Assembly (NCBI RefSeq): GCF_000745425.1
Contig: NZ_JQJH01000016.1
Location: 1 to 64,000 of the forward strand
DNA length: 64,000 bases
Source of the DNA: Beijerinckia mobilis
GTDB lineage: Bacteria; Pseudomonadota; Alphaproteobacteria; Rhizobiales; Beijerinckiaceae
Reading direction: 5' to 3'
Position 1 is the first letter of the stretch. Every line of letters begins with the position of its first letter. The notes below the pieces were generated by a model. That model saw nothing but the letters and a program-made list of their open reading frames with translations, was not told the origin of the DNA and did no database searches. Position numbers and translations under genes: made by a program. Shown one piece after another: positions 40,056 through 50,598 of this stretch.

Positions 40056-41354
40056 ATGGTTTATATACTTTTTTTATTTACATTGCTTCCAATATTATAT
40101 TCTATAAATTTTATTCTCGTTTATATTATATATATATTTATGCTTAGCGCGATAATATTTTTTTATTTGAATACAAATAGGAAGTTTTTTCTTGAAGTTC
40201 CCTTGTTGATTTCCTGTAAGTTTATTATTATCGCTTTTTTATTTGTTATATATGCCTATAATACTTCCAGCGTTATGAATTTAGCTGCGATTTTATTTGT
40301 TGAATTTCTTACTATGATCATTGTATCTGGCCTTATTAGCCAATATAATTACATCAAATTTTTCCGCTATCTTGCTGCATTCTGTATTGCAGATGTTGTA
40401 TTATATTTCATACTTTCATTGATCTTCTCGAAATTCCTAGAGATCGAGAACCCGATTGAGGATTTCCTTTCAGGTGAACGCGTCCGTCTCCTCGCCTGGA
40501 AGACAGGTCATAGTATATTAATAGATCTTTCTTTTATTTGTATGCTAATCGCATTATCTAATATTGCGCAATTGACTATAAAGCAAAATATAGTAATTAT
40601 GGCATTCTCTCTTATTTCGATAATCGTGGCCAAATCTGGGGGAGGCTATCTACTCGTTGCTGTTACATTTTTTGTTTTTGCTGTCGAAAATAGCTTTCTT
40701 CCACCAATCATAAAATCATTTATTTATCTCCCGCTCGTTTTATTCATCGTGGCCTATTTCGTTGAACCAGATCTGCTCAACGATATCCTGCTTTTCATAA
40801 GAGTTAATTTACAGAATGCAGACACCGCGCGATATACAAATAATGATTTTACAGCAGGGAGGGCCGATCTAAATTTGCTTCTAATTGAATCGATAACGAA
40901 TCATCCATGGTTCGGAGTAGGGCATGAAGATCCACTGATTCAATATGGTGTGAATATTTATTCTGCGCTCAGACTCGATGTGGGAAGAAACGCAACTACC
41001 GAAAGCGGTCTGCGCAACGCCGCAAAATATGGTTTGATTTACTTTACAGTCATAACTCTTTTCATGTTTCAACCACTCTTAGCGATCTTTCAGACCACAA
41101 CTCGATCTATCCGTGTTTTTTCGGTCGGCCTTTCATTTGGTCTATTAACACTTTCCGCTGTCAATTCCCAATTCGAGGTCCCTCACGAACCTCAGCACAT
41201 GATATATCTGGGGTTGATTACGTTATGTATCTTCATGCAGAAATTCGATCGAACAATGCCTTGCTCGGAAACAATGGTCTCACCCGGCACAAGGCGGCTT
41301 CAGCTCGCATATGAACGCTTTCTCAAATCCCAATCGCTTCATGACGTGAAATAG
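40056..41354 (+). CDS. Wzy/O-antigen ligase-like membrane protein
   Basis: A 432-residue polytopic membrane protein, about ten hydrophobic segments, with a larger loop and the Wzy_C-like region FTAGRADLNLLLIESITNHPWFGVG followed by TTESGLRNAAKYGLIYF. Such proteins polymerise or ligate surface polysaccharides in the inner membrane. Base composition is far more AT-rich than the neighbours, a sign of transfer. The ATG at 40056 lacks a ribosome-binding site; a better start at 40003 is in another frame, joined across a T7 run (see findings). Confidence 0.75.
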   Translation: MVYILFLFTLLPILYSINFILVYIIYIFMLSAIIFFYLNTNRKFFLEVPLLISCKFIIIAFLFVIYAYNTSSVMNLAAILFVEFLTMIIVSGLISQYNYIKFFRYLAAFCIADVVLYFILSLIFSKFLEIENPIEDFLSGERVRLLAWKTGHSILIDLSFICMLIALSNIAQLTIKQNIVIMAFSLISIIVAKSGGGYLLVAVTFFVFAVENSFLPPIIKSFIYLPLVLFIVAYFVEPDLLNDILLFIRVNLQNADTARYTNNDFTAGRADLNLLLIESITNHPWFGVGHEDPLIQYGVNIYSALRLDVGRNATTESGLRNAAKYGLIYFTVITLFMFQPLLAIFQTTTRSIRVFSVGLSFGLLTLSAVNSQFEVPHEPQHMIYLGLITLCIFMQKFDRTMPCSETMVSPGTRRLQLAYERFLKSQSLHDVK

Positions 41355-41814
41355 GTATAATCTACAGTTGATATCATACACGATTCATTGCTTCTTCAAA
41401 AGGGGAGTAACGCCTGAACATGGACACTTTCAGAAACCGGTGTTTTCCTCGACTTGAATTGATGAAGACCCTTTTCATGGTGGTTATTACCTGACTTCAT
41501 GCGCCTATCGAGTGGCCTTTTCAAACATTATGAGGCCAGTTTCTGACCTTACGGACCTCGGGCAGACGCAATTCTCCTTTCGAGTATCCAGCAATTCATG
41601 TTGTAAGTTCATGGAAGCGATGTAGGCGGGATCAATCAGGCCTTCGCGCAAACACGACTGTCAAGAGCAGCAGTGTCTATGAATTTACACTGCTTCGGGC
41701 GGGAAACCAGCATGGCATCTAGGATCTATCCCGACCTGGACATAACACCAGCGGCGCTGATAACTGGCCGCGACATGCGCATAGATCGTCCAGAGTTCTC
41801 ACCAAAAGCAACAG
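41355..41814. other. Intergenic region
   Basis: About 460 bases between convergent genes, with no supported gene or terminator. Confidence 0.4.
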
Positions 41815-43482
41815 TTAAAACAAGCCTTCGATATTCCCTGCTGCATCCACGCCGATATGCCAAGCGGCCGGCTGGCGAGACAACCCCGGCATGGTCATAA
41901 CATCCCCGCAGATCATCACGACAAAACCAGCTCCGGCAGAAAGCCGTATCTCACGGATCGGCACGATATGGCCCGTTGGCGCACCAAGGAGCTTCGGATC
42001 GGTCGAGAAGGAATATTGCGTCTTGGCGATGCAAACAGGAAAATGACCAAACCCTTGCGCCTCGATGTCCGCGAGTTGTTTCTTCGCTTTGCCGTCTAGG
42101 GAGATATCGTCCGCGCCGTAGATCTCTCGGGCAATGACGCGCATTTTCTCGATCAGCGGCAGCTGATCCTCATAGAGCATTTTAAAGTCCGCCGCGCCGC
42201 CTTCGGCCATGGCAATGACTTTTTCGGCGAGCGTCAGGGCCCCTTTGCCGCCTGCCGCCCAATGCCGGCATTCGATGGCCTCAACGCCGAATTCGTCGCG
42301 GCAGACATCTGCAATCAATCGCTGTTCCGCATCGGTATCACTGACGAAATGATTGATTGCCACCACAACCGGAAGGCCGAATTTCCGCACGTTGGCGACA
42401 TGGCGGCCGAGATTGGCGAGCCCTGTCCGCAAGGCATCGAGATTTTCCTTGTTGAGATCCGCCGCCGCGACGCCACCATGCGCCTTCAGAGCGCGCGCTG
42501 TCGCCACGACGACGACAGCCGAGGGTGTAAGCCCCGCCTGGCGGCATTTGATATCGAAAAACTTTTCGGCACCGAGATCCGCTCCAAACCCCGCCTCCGT
42601 CACGACATAATCACCAAGCTGCATGGCGGCTTGCGTCGCCATCACTGAATTGCAGCCATGGGCGATATTCGCAAAGGGACCGCCATGCACGAAGGTGGGG
42701 GTTCCCTCGAGTGTCTGGACCAGATTCGGCATGAGCGCATCCTTGAGCAGCACGCTCATGGCGCCGACGGCCTGCAACATAGCCGCATTGACAGGCTTCT
42801 TATCGCGATCCTGTGCGACGATGATTTTCGCCAGCCTTTGCTGCAAATCCTCGAAATTCCTCGCGAGGCAGAAAATCGCCATGATTTCGGACGCGGCCGT
42901 GATATCGAAGCCCGTTTCACGTGGATATCCATTCCCCGCGCCGCCAAGGCCGATGACGGTCTGGCGCAAGGCCCGATCATTCATGTCGAGAACGCGTTTC
43001 CAAGCGATCCGGCGAGAATCGATCGGCGGCTCAGCATTCCAGTAGAGATGATTATCAATCAGGGCGGCGAGCAGATTATGCGCCGTCGTAATGGCGTGGA
43101 AATCGCCGGTGAGATGCAGATTGATGCGTTCCATCGGGACGATTTGCGCGAAACCACCACCCGTCGCGCCGCCTTTGGTGCCGAAACACGGACCGAGCGA
43201 GGGTTCACGCAAGGCGATCACGCAATTTTTCCCGAGCCGCCGCAAAGCATCACCAAGCCCGATCGTGGTGGTGGTCTTTCCTTCTCCGGCAGGTGTCGGA
43301 TTGATGGCGGTGACGAGGATGAGCCGCGCTGGCTGTTCGGACTTCGGCAATAAGGACGTATCGACCTTGGCGACATGAACGCCATAAGGATGCAGCGCTT
43401 CGGCCGGGATCTTCGCCTGTTCGGCTATGGCTGTGATGGGCCGAAGCTTTGCAGCACGGGCAATTTCCAGGTCGGTCGGCAC
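41815..43482 (-). CDS. fhs: Formate-tetrahydrofolate ligase
   Basis: A 555-residue enzyme that makes 10-formyl-tetrahydrofolate from formate, ATP and tetrahydrofolate. The nucleotide-binding loop [12 protein letters not shown] is at residues 62-73; [19 protein letters not shown] and the [18 protein letters not shown] helix are family signatures. Start is GTG at 43482 with GGAGG 9 bases upstream, which gives the usual length. It supports one-carbon assimilation or purine synthesis. Apparently monocistronic. Confidence 0.96.
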   Translation of the reverse strand: MPTDLEIARAAKLRPITAIAEQAKIPAEALHPYGVHVAKVDTSLLPKSEQPARLILVTAINPTPAGEGKTTTTIGLGDALRRLGKNCVIALREPSLGPCFGTKGGATGGGFAQIVPMERINLHLTGDFHAITTAHNLLAALIDNHLYWNAEPPIDSRRIAWKRVLDMNDRALRQTVIGLGGAGNGYPRETGFDITAASEIMAIFCLARNFEDLQQRLAKIIVAQDRDKKPVNAAMLQAVGAMSVLLKDALMPNLVQTLEGTPTFVHGGPFANIAHGCNSVMATQAAMQLGDYVVTEAGFGADLGAEKFFDIKCRQAGLTPSAVVVVATARALKAHGGVAAADLNKENLDALRTGLANLGRHVANVRKFGLPVVVAINHFVSDTDAEQRLIADVCRDEFGVEAIECRHWAAGGKGALTLAEKVIAMAEGGAADFKMLYEDQLPLIEKMRVIAREIYGADDISLDGKAKKQLADIEAQGFGHFPVCIAKTQYSFSTDPKLLGAPTGHIVPIREIRLSAGAGFVVMICGDVMTMPGLSRQPAAWHIGVDAAGNIEGLF

Positions 43483-43622
43483 GTGAATCCCTCCTTGCGG
43501 CTCACAAGCAATGGCCCGCATCTGCGATTTATGGGCCGAACTGATCGCATATTTCGCGCAAGTCGGAAATTATTTCCAGCCACCACCCGACCGGCCGTCA
43601 ATTTTACCGCGCTCCCACGAAA

Positions 43623-45419
43623 TCAGAGCGTTTTCAAATATTCCACGAGGTCACGACGCTCTTCTTCCGAGAGGCGTCGTCCAATAACGCCTCCTCCGAG
43701 TGGTTTATCATCGAAGACATGTCCCTGATTGGAATTGCCGGCAATTGTCGTGTCGATCGGAGTCCCTCCAGGAAGAATATCATAGACAATTCCAACATTA
43801 ACCGGATCGAATTCCCGGTGGCCGAGTGTGAATGATTTAGGCCTCTCCTTGTCTGTGTCCGGAGACAACAGAGCATAGAGTGTCGGCACGGAACCATTGT
43901 GGAGATAGGGTGCAGTTGCCCAAATCCCGTCGAGGGGACGTGCCTTATAGGCCAAGGGTGCCTGGATCAGATTGCCCCGGAAGCCATTCATCCAAGCCCG
44001 GACATTCTTCGGCACATTTCTGTCATCATACCAGCGGTTGACCGTCTTCTCGACGAGAACACCCAGCGCCTCACCAAAGCCCGTCTGATTGATCTCAAGC
44101 ATGGGTGGCGTCGTGACCTTGCGCTTGTGCATGCCATCAGCCTGCGCGGGATCCGTACCCACTTCATCAAGTGAGATCAATTTGAGACGAAGATAGGATT
44201 CTCCGACGCCATTCGGCGCGGTCCAGAGATCAGGTGCATAAAATGCCGAGCTTCCAACCGGCGGTAAATGACAACCCTGGCAAAGTTCCTTGTAAAGTTC
44301 CGCCCCTTTCGCCGCGCGCGCGCGGTCTATCTTTGGCAGAATATTTTCGGGCCATTGCGGGGCTTTCAGTCCGGAAAACCCCTGGGCGCTATCAGGCTGT
44401 TTTCCAGCAAGCAAGCTCTCGATCGAAAACAGGCCGGCAACATTCACGGTGGAAGCAAACAGCGGCGGGTCGTTGGTGACCAGATTGACCAGAGCGCGTA
44501 GACCGAGCGCCTCCCCGGCATTCCGGACCATCGGCTGCATGATCGATCCGTTATATTGAACCCAATCAAACCAGGACGCATCCCAGACAGGCGGATAACG
44601 CACCGGAGCGCTTGTCGCCGCGTAATTGGCATTATTATCGAGATCGAGGCCGAAAACCTGGTTACCAATGCGATTCAAGGCATCAAGCCGGCCGAAACCT
44701 TCAGTCACCGATTGTTTTTCGACAGAAGCGTCCAGCTTTTGCACTTTTTCGACTTTGCGCAAGACTTCGAGAAGCCGGGTCCGTGTATCCGTCTTCGCCT
44801 TTTTGAGAGTCCCTTCCCCGAACAGACGCGTGACGAAACGGTCGAAACGGAAGGGAACATAACGCGTATAAAATAGCGAAATGGCTAGTGCCTTGCGCAG
44901 TTTGTCGAGCTCGATACGGGCATTCGCGCCATCAATATAGATTTCAGTTCCTTTGTATGTCAGGCGTCCCGTATGGCAGGCGGCACAAGTGAGGCCGAGG
45001 AATTTCATGGGTGCGCCGGTACGCGGATTGAGCCACGGCTTTTTCGTGGTGGGATCGACGTAATCTTCGCCCTTCGCAAAACCGACGGGAAGTTCCTCGT
45101 TTGGAGAGGGAATGAAACCGAACCGATCAAGATAGTCCTGATCTTTCAGAAGACCGGTTTCGCCAAGAGACAAGACGGGCTGTTCCAGCGCGACGAACCA
45201 TTCATAAGGTATCCCGAAAGTAACGGAGCCCTGATCGGCATGATGATACCAATCGCGTTCCTTAGGGGTCCAATTCTGTTCGAGCCAAAGCGTTCGCTCT
45301 GGTTTCGGATAATCGGGAGTGACGATCCTCAATTTCTCCAGTTTATTGTAAAGAAAGATTGCGGCTCCGGTAGCCAGGACCAGCCCGACAAGAATCAAAA
45401 TACGCCTAGCCTGCGTCAT
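43623..45419 (-). CDS. Di-haem cytochrome c, peroxidase/RoxA-like
   Basis: A 598-residue exported cytochrome with an N-terminal membrane anchor or uncleaved signal (about residues 8-25) and two haem-binding motifs, CAACH at 145-149 and CQGCH at 380-384. Layout and surrounding motifs (LGLTCAACHTGRL, WATAPYLHNGSVPTLY) fit the large di-haem group that includes cytochrome c peroxidase-like and RoxA-like proteins. Function (peroxide reduction or an oxygenase) is not decided by sequence. ATG at 45419 preferred over TTG at 45437. Confidence 0.8.
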   Translation of the reverse strand: MTQARRILILVGLVLATGAAIFLYNKLEKLRIVTPDYPKPERTLWLEQNWTPKERDWYHHADQGSVTFGIPYEWFVALEQPVLSLGETGLLKDQDYLDRFGFIPSPNEELPVGFAKGEDYVDPTTKKPWLNPRTGAPMKFLGLTCAACHTGRLTYKGTEIYIDGANARIELDKLRKALAISLFYTRYVPFRFDRFVTRLFGEGTLKKAKTDTRTRLLEVLRKVEKVQKLDASVEKQSVTEGFGRLDALNRIGNQVFGLDLDNNANYAATSAPVRYPPVWDASWFDWVQYNGSIMQPMVRNAGEALGLRALVNLVTNDPPLFASTVNVAGLFSIESLLAGKQPDSAQGFSGLKAPQWPENILPKIDRARAAKGAELYKELCQGCHLPPVGSSAFYAPDLWTAPNGVGESYLRLKLISLDEVGTDPAQADGMHKRKVTTPPMLEINQTGFGEALGVLVEKTVNRWYDDRNVPKNVRAWMNGFRGNLIQAPLAYKARPLDGIWATAPYLHNGSVPTLYALLSPDTDKERPKSFTLGHREFDPVNVGIVYDILPGGTPIDTTIAGNSNQGHVFDDKPLGGGVIGRRLSEEERRDLVEYLKTL

Positions 45420-45826
45420 GGAAGAGAACCCTGTCAATTTGCTTCCGGCAAAGAAACCACAATCTGAAACTCACGAATACCGGACACTGAACGGAAAAAC
45501 GAAACCCATCATCAAGACATGAATCATGCACTGCGCGTATTGACGCGAGCAAGTGACAACCCACAAGATATTATCTAACCTCACAATGGTACCTGATACC
45601 CAGACAATCGGATGATTGTCAAAAATTATGACATACACACCAACATGCAGAGCTCCCAGGAGAATATTAGCTCTTATCTAATAATATCAAGACAAATACT
45701 TGTTCCGAAGCATCTATACCATGCTAAAATTAACACCGCAATATAACGTACGCAAGTCAGCTTAAGATTGATTTCAAAAGATATACTTGAAGAGTCTCTT
45801 TCAAAGGCCATGGGGAAGGTCATTCC
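45420..45826. other. Divergent intergenic region
   Basis: About 400 bases between the cytochrome and patatin-like genes; AT-rich toward the right. No other feature seen. Confidence 0.4.
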
Positions 45827-48109
45827 ATGAAAGAATCGGAGCACACTGAATTTCACATCGGATTGACGATGTCGGGAGCCATATCGGCTGGAGCTTATAC
45901 GGCCGGCGTATTCGATTTTTTGATTCAAGCCCTGGAAGAATGGGAACAGGCAAAACAAGCCGGCGCGCCGACGCTTGCGGCATCCGAGGAAAAAATCCCG
46001 CCCTACAGGGTCGGTATCAAGGTCATGTCAGGGGCTTCCGCAGGAGCGATCACAGCCGCGATCGGCGCTGTCGCTCTTGCCGACGCCAAGCAATCGCCCA
46101 TTTTCTTCAAGGATCCCGCCACCGGAAAACAAAAAATCAAATGCTATCTGCCGAAGCTTTATGAAACCTGGGTTGAAAAACCCACGATGGTTGCATCCCA
46201 ACAAGGCGATATTGATTTTCTGAGTTTCGAGGATCTCGACCCGACCCAGTTCGCAGGCGAAGCCGATTTTTCTCACACATCGGATTCCCGAGCATCGAAC
46301 GCCACTATAGACAGCGTCGGACAGCCAATCGTTTCACTCCTCAACTCCCGGCTGCTCGATGTCATCGCCGGAACGGCCATTGATGTCGATACCATCAAAT
46401 CGCCTCGTCCTTATCTGGCGAAGACTCTCCATCTCTATATGACGTTGTCGAACTTGCGCGGCATCCCCTACAAGGTGCCGTTTGACGGCGGTAATTACCA
46501 TATGATCTCACATGCCGACCGCGTTCATTATGCCATTGCCGGCTTGGGAACATGGGATACACAAAGCGCCTTCGCAGATAATGATCAATACCGATTGATC
46601 AATGTGGATTCACTCATCAATCACCATCACCTAAAATATAGATGGAAGGATTATGCGATCTGCGCCCTCGCATCGGCAGCCTTTCCGATAGGCCTCGCGC
46701 CACGCGATATCGGAGCGACACTTGGTGCCGCCACCGCGACAGATGCCTTCAATAACGAATACAGCAATCGGCGCTTTCCGCTTGAACAATTGGTCGACAA
46801 GAATGATATCGCGCCTGATTGGCTTCAATCCGTTCTTGGCAGAACCCCGTTCTGGTTCACAAGTGCCGACGGGGGCATCATCGACAACGATCCCTTTGAA
46901 TATGCCCGGTTCTCATTGAAAAGAAATACGTCTGAATTGGACCGTCCGATTGAAAGCGACCTCAGAAAAGCTGATCGTGCCGTCATCATGATCTCGCCAT
47001 TTCCAGAATTGAAGCCTATCCGTTCAGAAGGTCAGCCGGCTTCCGATATCGTCAGCATCTTGAAAGCGCTTATGCCTTCACTCATCAATCAAGTCCGGTT
47101 CAAACCCAGCGAACTCGTGCTCGCTGCTGATCCGGTCCATGGTAGCCGATTCCTGATCGGTCCCAAAAGGATTGTCGCTGACGAAAAGGAAGAGCGCTAT
47201 GCCATCGCCAGCGGGCTACTCGGCGGTTTCGGCGGCTTCCTGGCACATTCCTTTCGCGACCATGATTTTCAGCTTGGCCGGCGTAATTGTCAGCGGTTTC
47301 TACAGAAGACATTTGCACTTCCCGATGAGAATCCGCTGAATCGGAACTGGCCGGACCAAAATCTCAAAGAGATTTTTAAGATTCCACCGGGCCCGGGCGA
47401 TGAAAACACGGACTTTTATCCAATCATTCCACTCTTCGGCTCTGCCCACGACGAAATTTCTCTCCAAAATTGGCCACAGATTTGTCATTCCGACATTGAA
47501 AAACTGCTTGAGCGGATCGGCGATCGATTCGACCGTATTGCTCCGGCCTTGATCAACAGCAACGTCAAAGGATTCCTGGGCTTTCTCTTTCAGCTTCCCT
47601 TGCAGCCAGGCCTCAAAAACCTTCCATTTCTCATCCGCAGCAGAATTTTGAAATTTGTGAAACTTATCATCCTCGCCGATCTCGTACGGCGTGATCAAAT
47701 CCAGGGGTGGGATCTGGGAAGCCTGCCAGAGGAAACTGGCATGGATTGTGACGACATTCGCGCAATTCTTGCCGAACTCATCAATCCCGCCTACGATCAA
47801 AGAAATATTGAAGGCCTTGTCGTCGCTATAAACAATTCACGTCCGGTGGGTTCTGTCGCCGCTGTTGTCGATGCGAAGCAGATCGCGCATGTTCTCACTC
47901 TATGTGAAAATGCAAAAGGCAAAGCCTATGAGGTCTGGCGCGCTCCCTGGAAGGATAAAAATGGCGCGGAGCTTTTCACCCTGGCAAGCAGGGTGCCCAA
48001 TCTGGCTGAACGTCTCATCATCCAAAGCGGCCGTGCAATAGCACATTCACCCCTAGCCGCTATCGGACAGCTTTTTCCCCAGCCGACGATTGATTTTCCC
48101 GGTTTCTGA
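45827..48109 (+). CDS. Patatin-like phospholipase domain protein
   Basis: A 760-residue protein whose N-terminal half carries a patatin-like lipase domain: Gly-rich TMSGAISAGAYTAGV near residue 14, nucleophile elbow G69-A-S71-A-G73, and the D348-G-G motif in TSADGGIIDN. The Ser-Asp dyad suggests acyl hydrolase activity on lipids. The long C-terminal part is unassigned. No signal peptide is seen. GGAAGG precedes the ATG by 9 bases. Confidence 0.8.
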   Translation: MKESEHTEFHIGLTMSGAISAGAYTAGVFDFLIQALEEWEQAKQAGAPTLAASEEKIPPYRVGIKVMSGASAGAITAAIGAVALADAKQSPIFFKDPATGKQKIKCYLPKLYETWVEKPTMVASQQGDIDFLSFEDLDPTQFAGEADFSHTSDSRASNATIDSVGQPIVSLLNSRLLDVIAGTAIDVDTIKSPRPYLAKTLHLYMTLSNLRGIPYKVPFDGGNYHMISHADRVHYAIAGLGTWDTQSAFADNDQYRLINVDSLINHHHLKYRWKDYAICALASAAFPIGLAPRDIGATLGAATATDAFNNEYSNRRFPLEQLVDKNDIAPDWLQSVLGRTPFWFTSADGGIIDNDPFEYARFSLKRNTSELDRPIESDLRKADRAVIMISPFPELKPIRSEGQPASDIVSILKALMPSLINQVRFKPSELVLAADPVHGSRFLIGPKRIVADEKEERYAIASGLLGGFGGFLAHSFRDHDFQLGRRNCQRFLQKTFALPDENPLNRNWPDQNLKEIFKIPPGPGDENTDFYPIIPLFGSAHDEISLQNWPQICHSDIEKLLERIGDRFDRIAPALINSNVKGFLGFLFQLPLQPGLKNLPFLIRSRILKFVKLIILADLVRRDQIQGWDLGSLPEETGMDCDDIRAILAELINPAYDQRNIEGLVVAINNSRPVGSVAAVVDAKQIAHVLTLCENAKGKAYEVWRAPWKDKNGAELFTLASRVPNLAERLIIQSGRAIAHSPLAAIGQLFPQPTIDFPGF

Positions 48110-48201
48110 GTAAGAGCGAAATGCTGCTATCGAGAGGCAGCCGTCGCTTATGAGAGTGGCTCTTTCTGGAGCTCAGATACAGATGTCAGCCTGATAGAGC
48201 G

Positions 48202-48231
48202 ATTGGCTTTGCGGCAGCACGCAAAGCCAAT
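48202..48231. terminator. Hairpin between convergent genes
   Basis: A perfect 12-bp stem (48202-48213 with 48220-48231) around a 6-base loop, midway between the patatin-like and M20 genes. It probably ends both transcripts, though T-runs are weak. Confidence 0.65.
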
Positions 48232-48255
48232 GATATCGCATTTGCAATTGTCCTG

Positions 48256-49641
48256 TTACAATGCCAACGCATTCAAAATACGCGCCCAGCTCCTTGTTCC
48301 CTTGTGGAAAGATGACAATTCATATTTCTCATTCGGTGAATGTGCGCGATCGTCATCCAGGCCGAAGCCCACCATGAGACTATCCATACCAAGGTCCTGC
48401 TTGAATGCGCCCACGATCGGAATCGACCCCCCAGAGCCGGCCAAAACTGCTTCCTTGCCCCATTCGGCTTGAAGTGCACGGCGCGCGCGCGACAAGACTT
48501 CAGAACTGAACGGCAATTGCAGCGCCGGCGAGGCTCCGTGAGAAATGAACTCCGCCTTGCAATCGGCAGGCAGACGTTCAAGGACAAAAGCACGAAATGA
48601 TTCCGCGACTTTTTCAGGCTTTTGTTGACCAACGAGACGAAACGAAAATTTGGCGCTTGCTTGCGCCGGCAAGACGGTTTTGGAGCCCTTGCCGGTATAG
48701 CCACCGATAATCCCGTTGACGTCGCAGGTCGGACGAGACCAGATCATTTCCAGGACGCTACGGTCCTTTTCTCCGACGGGAATCGACACACCCACGTCTT
48801 TTAAGAAATGGTGTTCATCAAAAGGTAATTCGCGCCATTGCTTTGCCACATCCTTGGGCAGCTCCGTCACGCCTTCATAGAACTCTGGCAGCGTCACATG
48901 CCCCTCGGCATCGTGCAGGTCGGCGATGATTTTCGACAGGACATGGATCGGATTCACCACCGCTCCGCCAAACATGCCGGAATGGAGGTCGCGAGTGGCA
49001 CCATGGATCACCACTTCTTCCAAGACCAGACCGCGTAGCATGGTCGTAATCGCGGGCGTTTTGCGATCCCACATGCCAGTGTCGCAAATCAGGGCAAGGT
49101 CTGCTTTCAGTTCAGCTTTGTTCTCGGCAAGAAAGCCGGGCAATGAGGGAGAACCGCTTTCCTCTTCTCCTTCAAAAAGGATCGTAATATTGCAGGGAAA
49201 GTCGCCGGTCTCCTTGAAAGCACGGCAAGCTTCAACAAAGGTCATTAACTGGCCCTTGTCATCCGTTGCACCGCGCGCGACGATTATCTTATGCGATGGT
49301 TCCGGTTCCGCCAGCCGCGGCTCAAAGGGAGGAGTTTGCCAAAGCTCAAGCGGATCCGCTGGTTGCACATCATAATGTCCATAAAACAGGACATGCGGGA
49401 CGTCAGGCCGCGCAGCCTTAGCCTTTCCAACGACGATAGGATGCCCCGCCGTTGGCCGCAAACCGGCTTCAAATCCAAGTTCCTGCAGCTGATCGACCAG
49501 AAACTGCCCGGCTTTCACACAATCGTCGGTATAGGCTGGATCGGTCGAGACAGACTTGATCGCCAGCAATTGGAACAAACGCGCGAGTGCCTGCTCTTGA
49601 TTATCGTCGATCCGTTCAAGAACTTTTTCGAGCGCGGCCAT
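48256..49641 (-). CDS. M20-family dipeptidase/metallopeptidase
   Basis: A 461-residue zinc peptidase of the M20 family. Metal-site motifs are visible: FYGHYDVQPADP (His and Asp with the catalytic Asp), GATDDKGQL, and LFEGEEESGSPSL (catalytic Glu and metal Glu). A dimerisation lid domain follows (DLHSGMFGG). It likely cleaves dipeptides or related amides in the cytosol. The ATG at 49641 has GGGAG 7 bases upstream, so the longer frame to 49782 is rejected. Confidence 0.9.
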   Translation of the reverse strand: MAALEKVLERIDDNQEQALARLFQLLAIKSVSTDPAYTDDCVKAGQFLVDQLQELGFEAGLRPTAGHPIVVGKAKAARPDVPHVLFYGHYDVQPADPLELWQTPPFEPRLAEPEPSHKIIVARGATDDKGQLMTFVEACRAFKETGDFPCNITILFEGEEESGSPSLPGFLAENKAELKADLALICDTGMWDRKTPAITTMLRGLVLEEVVIHGATRDLHSGMFGGAVVNPIHVLSKIIADLHDAEGHVTLPEFYEGVTELPKDVAKQWRELPFDEHHFLKDVGVSIPVGEKDRSVLEMIWSRPTCDVNGIIGGYTGKGSKTVLPAQASAKFSFRLVGQQKPEKVAESFRAFVLERLPADCKAEFISHGASPALQLPFSSEVLSRARRALQAEWGKEAVLAGSGGSIPIVGAFKQDLGMDSLMVGFGLDDDRAHSPNEKYELSSFHKGTRSWARILNALAL

Positions 49642-49891
49642 AAAAATTCTCCCAAATTCGCATCGCGGCCATACAATCCATTTCCACCGAGGGTTTGAAT
49701 CGATGCAATGCGGTCCGATAAGAGATTTTATCGAGCTTGGCTTATGAAAGCGAGATCGCGCGGATGAAGCCTCTCGCCGCATGGTTCAGTTTTTTGGCGG
49801 GAGCGCCATCCCCTTCTGGAAAACCACCCAGATTGTCCCTTGATTTCCATGATCGAGATGGGCTTCTCAAGTAACGAAACGACCCTATTTT

Positions 49892-50236
49892 ATGCGCATT
49901 ACAACTGACTTCTGGGCATCAGCCTATCTGCGCCGCTGTAATAGTGCCGGCGTCTCCGCCGTCTTATTCCGGCGCGGGGCTTTACAGGCTGGCGCAGTCC
50001 TGGTCCGGCTAGATCGACTTGACGGACGTGTCACATTGTTTGGCCCAGCACCTAACAGTGAACCGGATTCCCTAGGGGAACGACGCTTCATCCGCCTGCA
50101 TCAATCGGAATCGATCAATTATGGCGACGCCCAGGAACGCCTGCAGCGTCAGATTGCCTTCGATCCCGATTTATGGATCATCGACATCGAAGATCGCGAA
50201 GGGAGGCATTTTCTCCCCCTGGTTGAACAACTATAA
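49892..50236 (+). CDS. DUF1491 family protein
   Basis: A 114-residue protein matching the alphaproteobacterial DUF1491 family (FWASAYLRRCNSAGVSA, VLVRLDRLDGRVTLFGPAP, DPDLWIIDIEDREGRHF). No function is known for the family. This is the last clearly chromosomal gene before the mobile region. Confidence 0.8.
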   Translation: MRITTDFWASAYLRRCNSAGVSAVLFRRGALQAGAVLVRLDRLDGRVTLFGPAPNSEPDSLGERRFIRLHQSESINYGDAQERLQRQIAFDPDLWIIDIEDREGRHFLPLVEQL

Positions 50237-50598
50237 GGGTTTTGCGGCGTCTCATTGATTATATTTGAAACTTCTGACGAGATTCCGCGTGGACACCACT
50301 ACCTCATCTCCGCAAGGTTCGGAGACGATCGCTACAGGTGAGATCGATCCATCAATCAATTGGTCCTTTTTCAGATTTGGTTTCATCCGTTCCAAATATT
50401 GAAGCCTACGCGAATCGACGACCTTGAAAAATCGCCAACCTCCTATCGCGCATAAGTTGTTAATCTCAGAAATGGAAAATTGCGCGGCTCGATTGTCTCA
50501 TCAAGCAAGGTACTGTACAGTTCGTAAATCATTATGCGTACAGTACCTTGCTTGAGCCTGACTTTCTTTCTCCATTCATAAAACGTCCCTGGAAATTC
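50237..50598. promoter_or_regulatory. Leader region of the repressor gene
   Basis: About 360 bases without a gene, containing the 18-bp perfect dyad at 50501-50555 immediately before the repressor. Confidence 0.5.
50501..50555. promoter_or_regulatory. 18-bp perfect inverted repeat, probable operator
   Basis: Arms 50501-50518 and 50538-50555 are exact reverse complements, 19 bases apart. Each arm holds GTACTGTAC or GTACAGTAC, itself a near palindrome. The dyad lies 44-98 bases before the repressor ATG, so autoregulation by the downstream repressor is likely. Confidence 0.7.
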
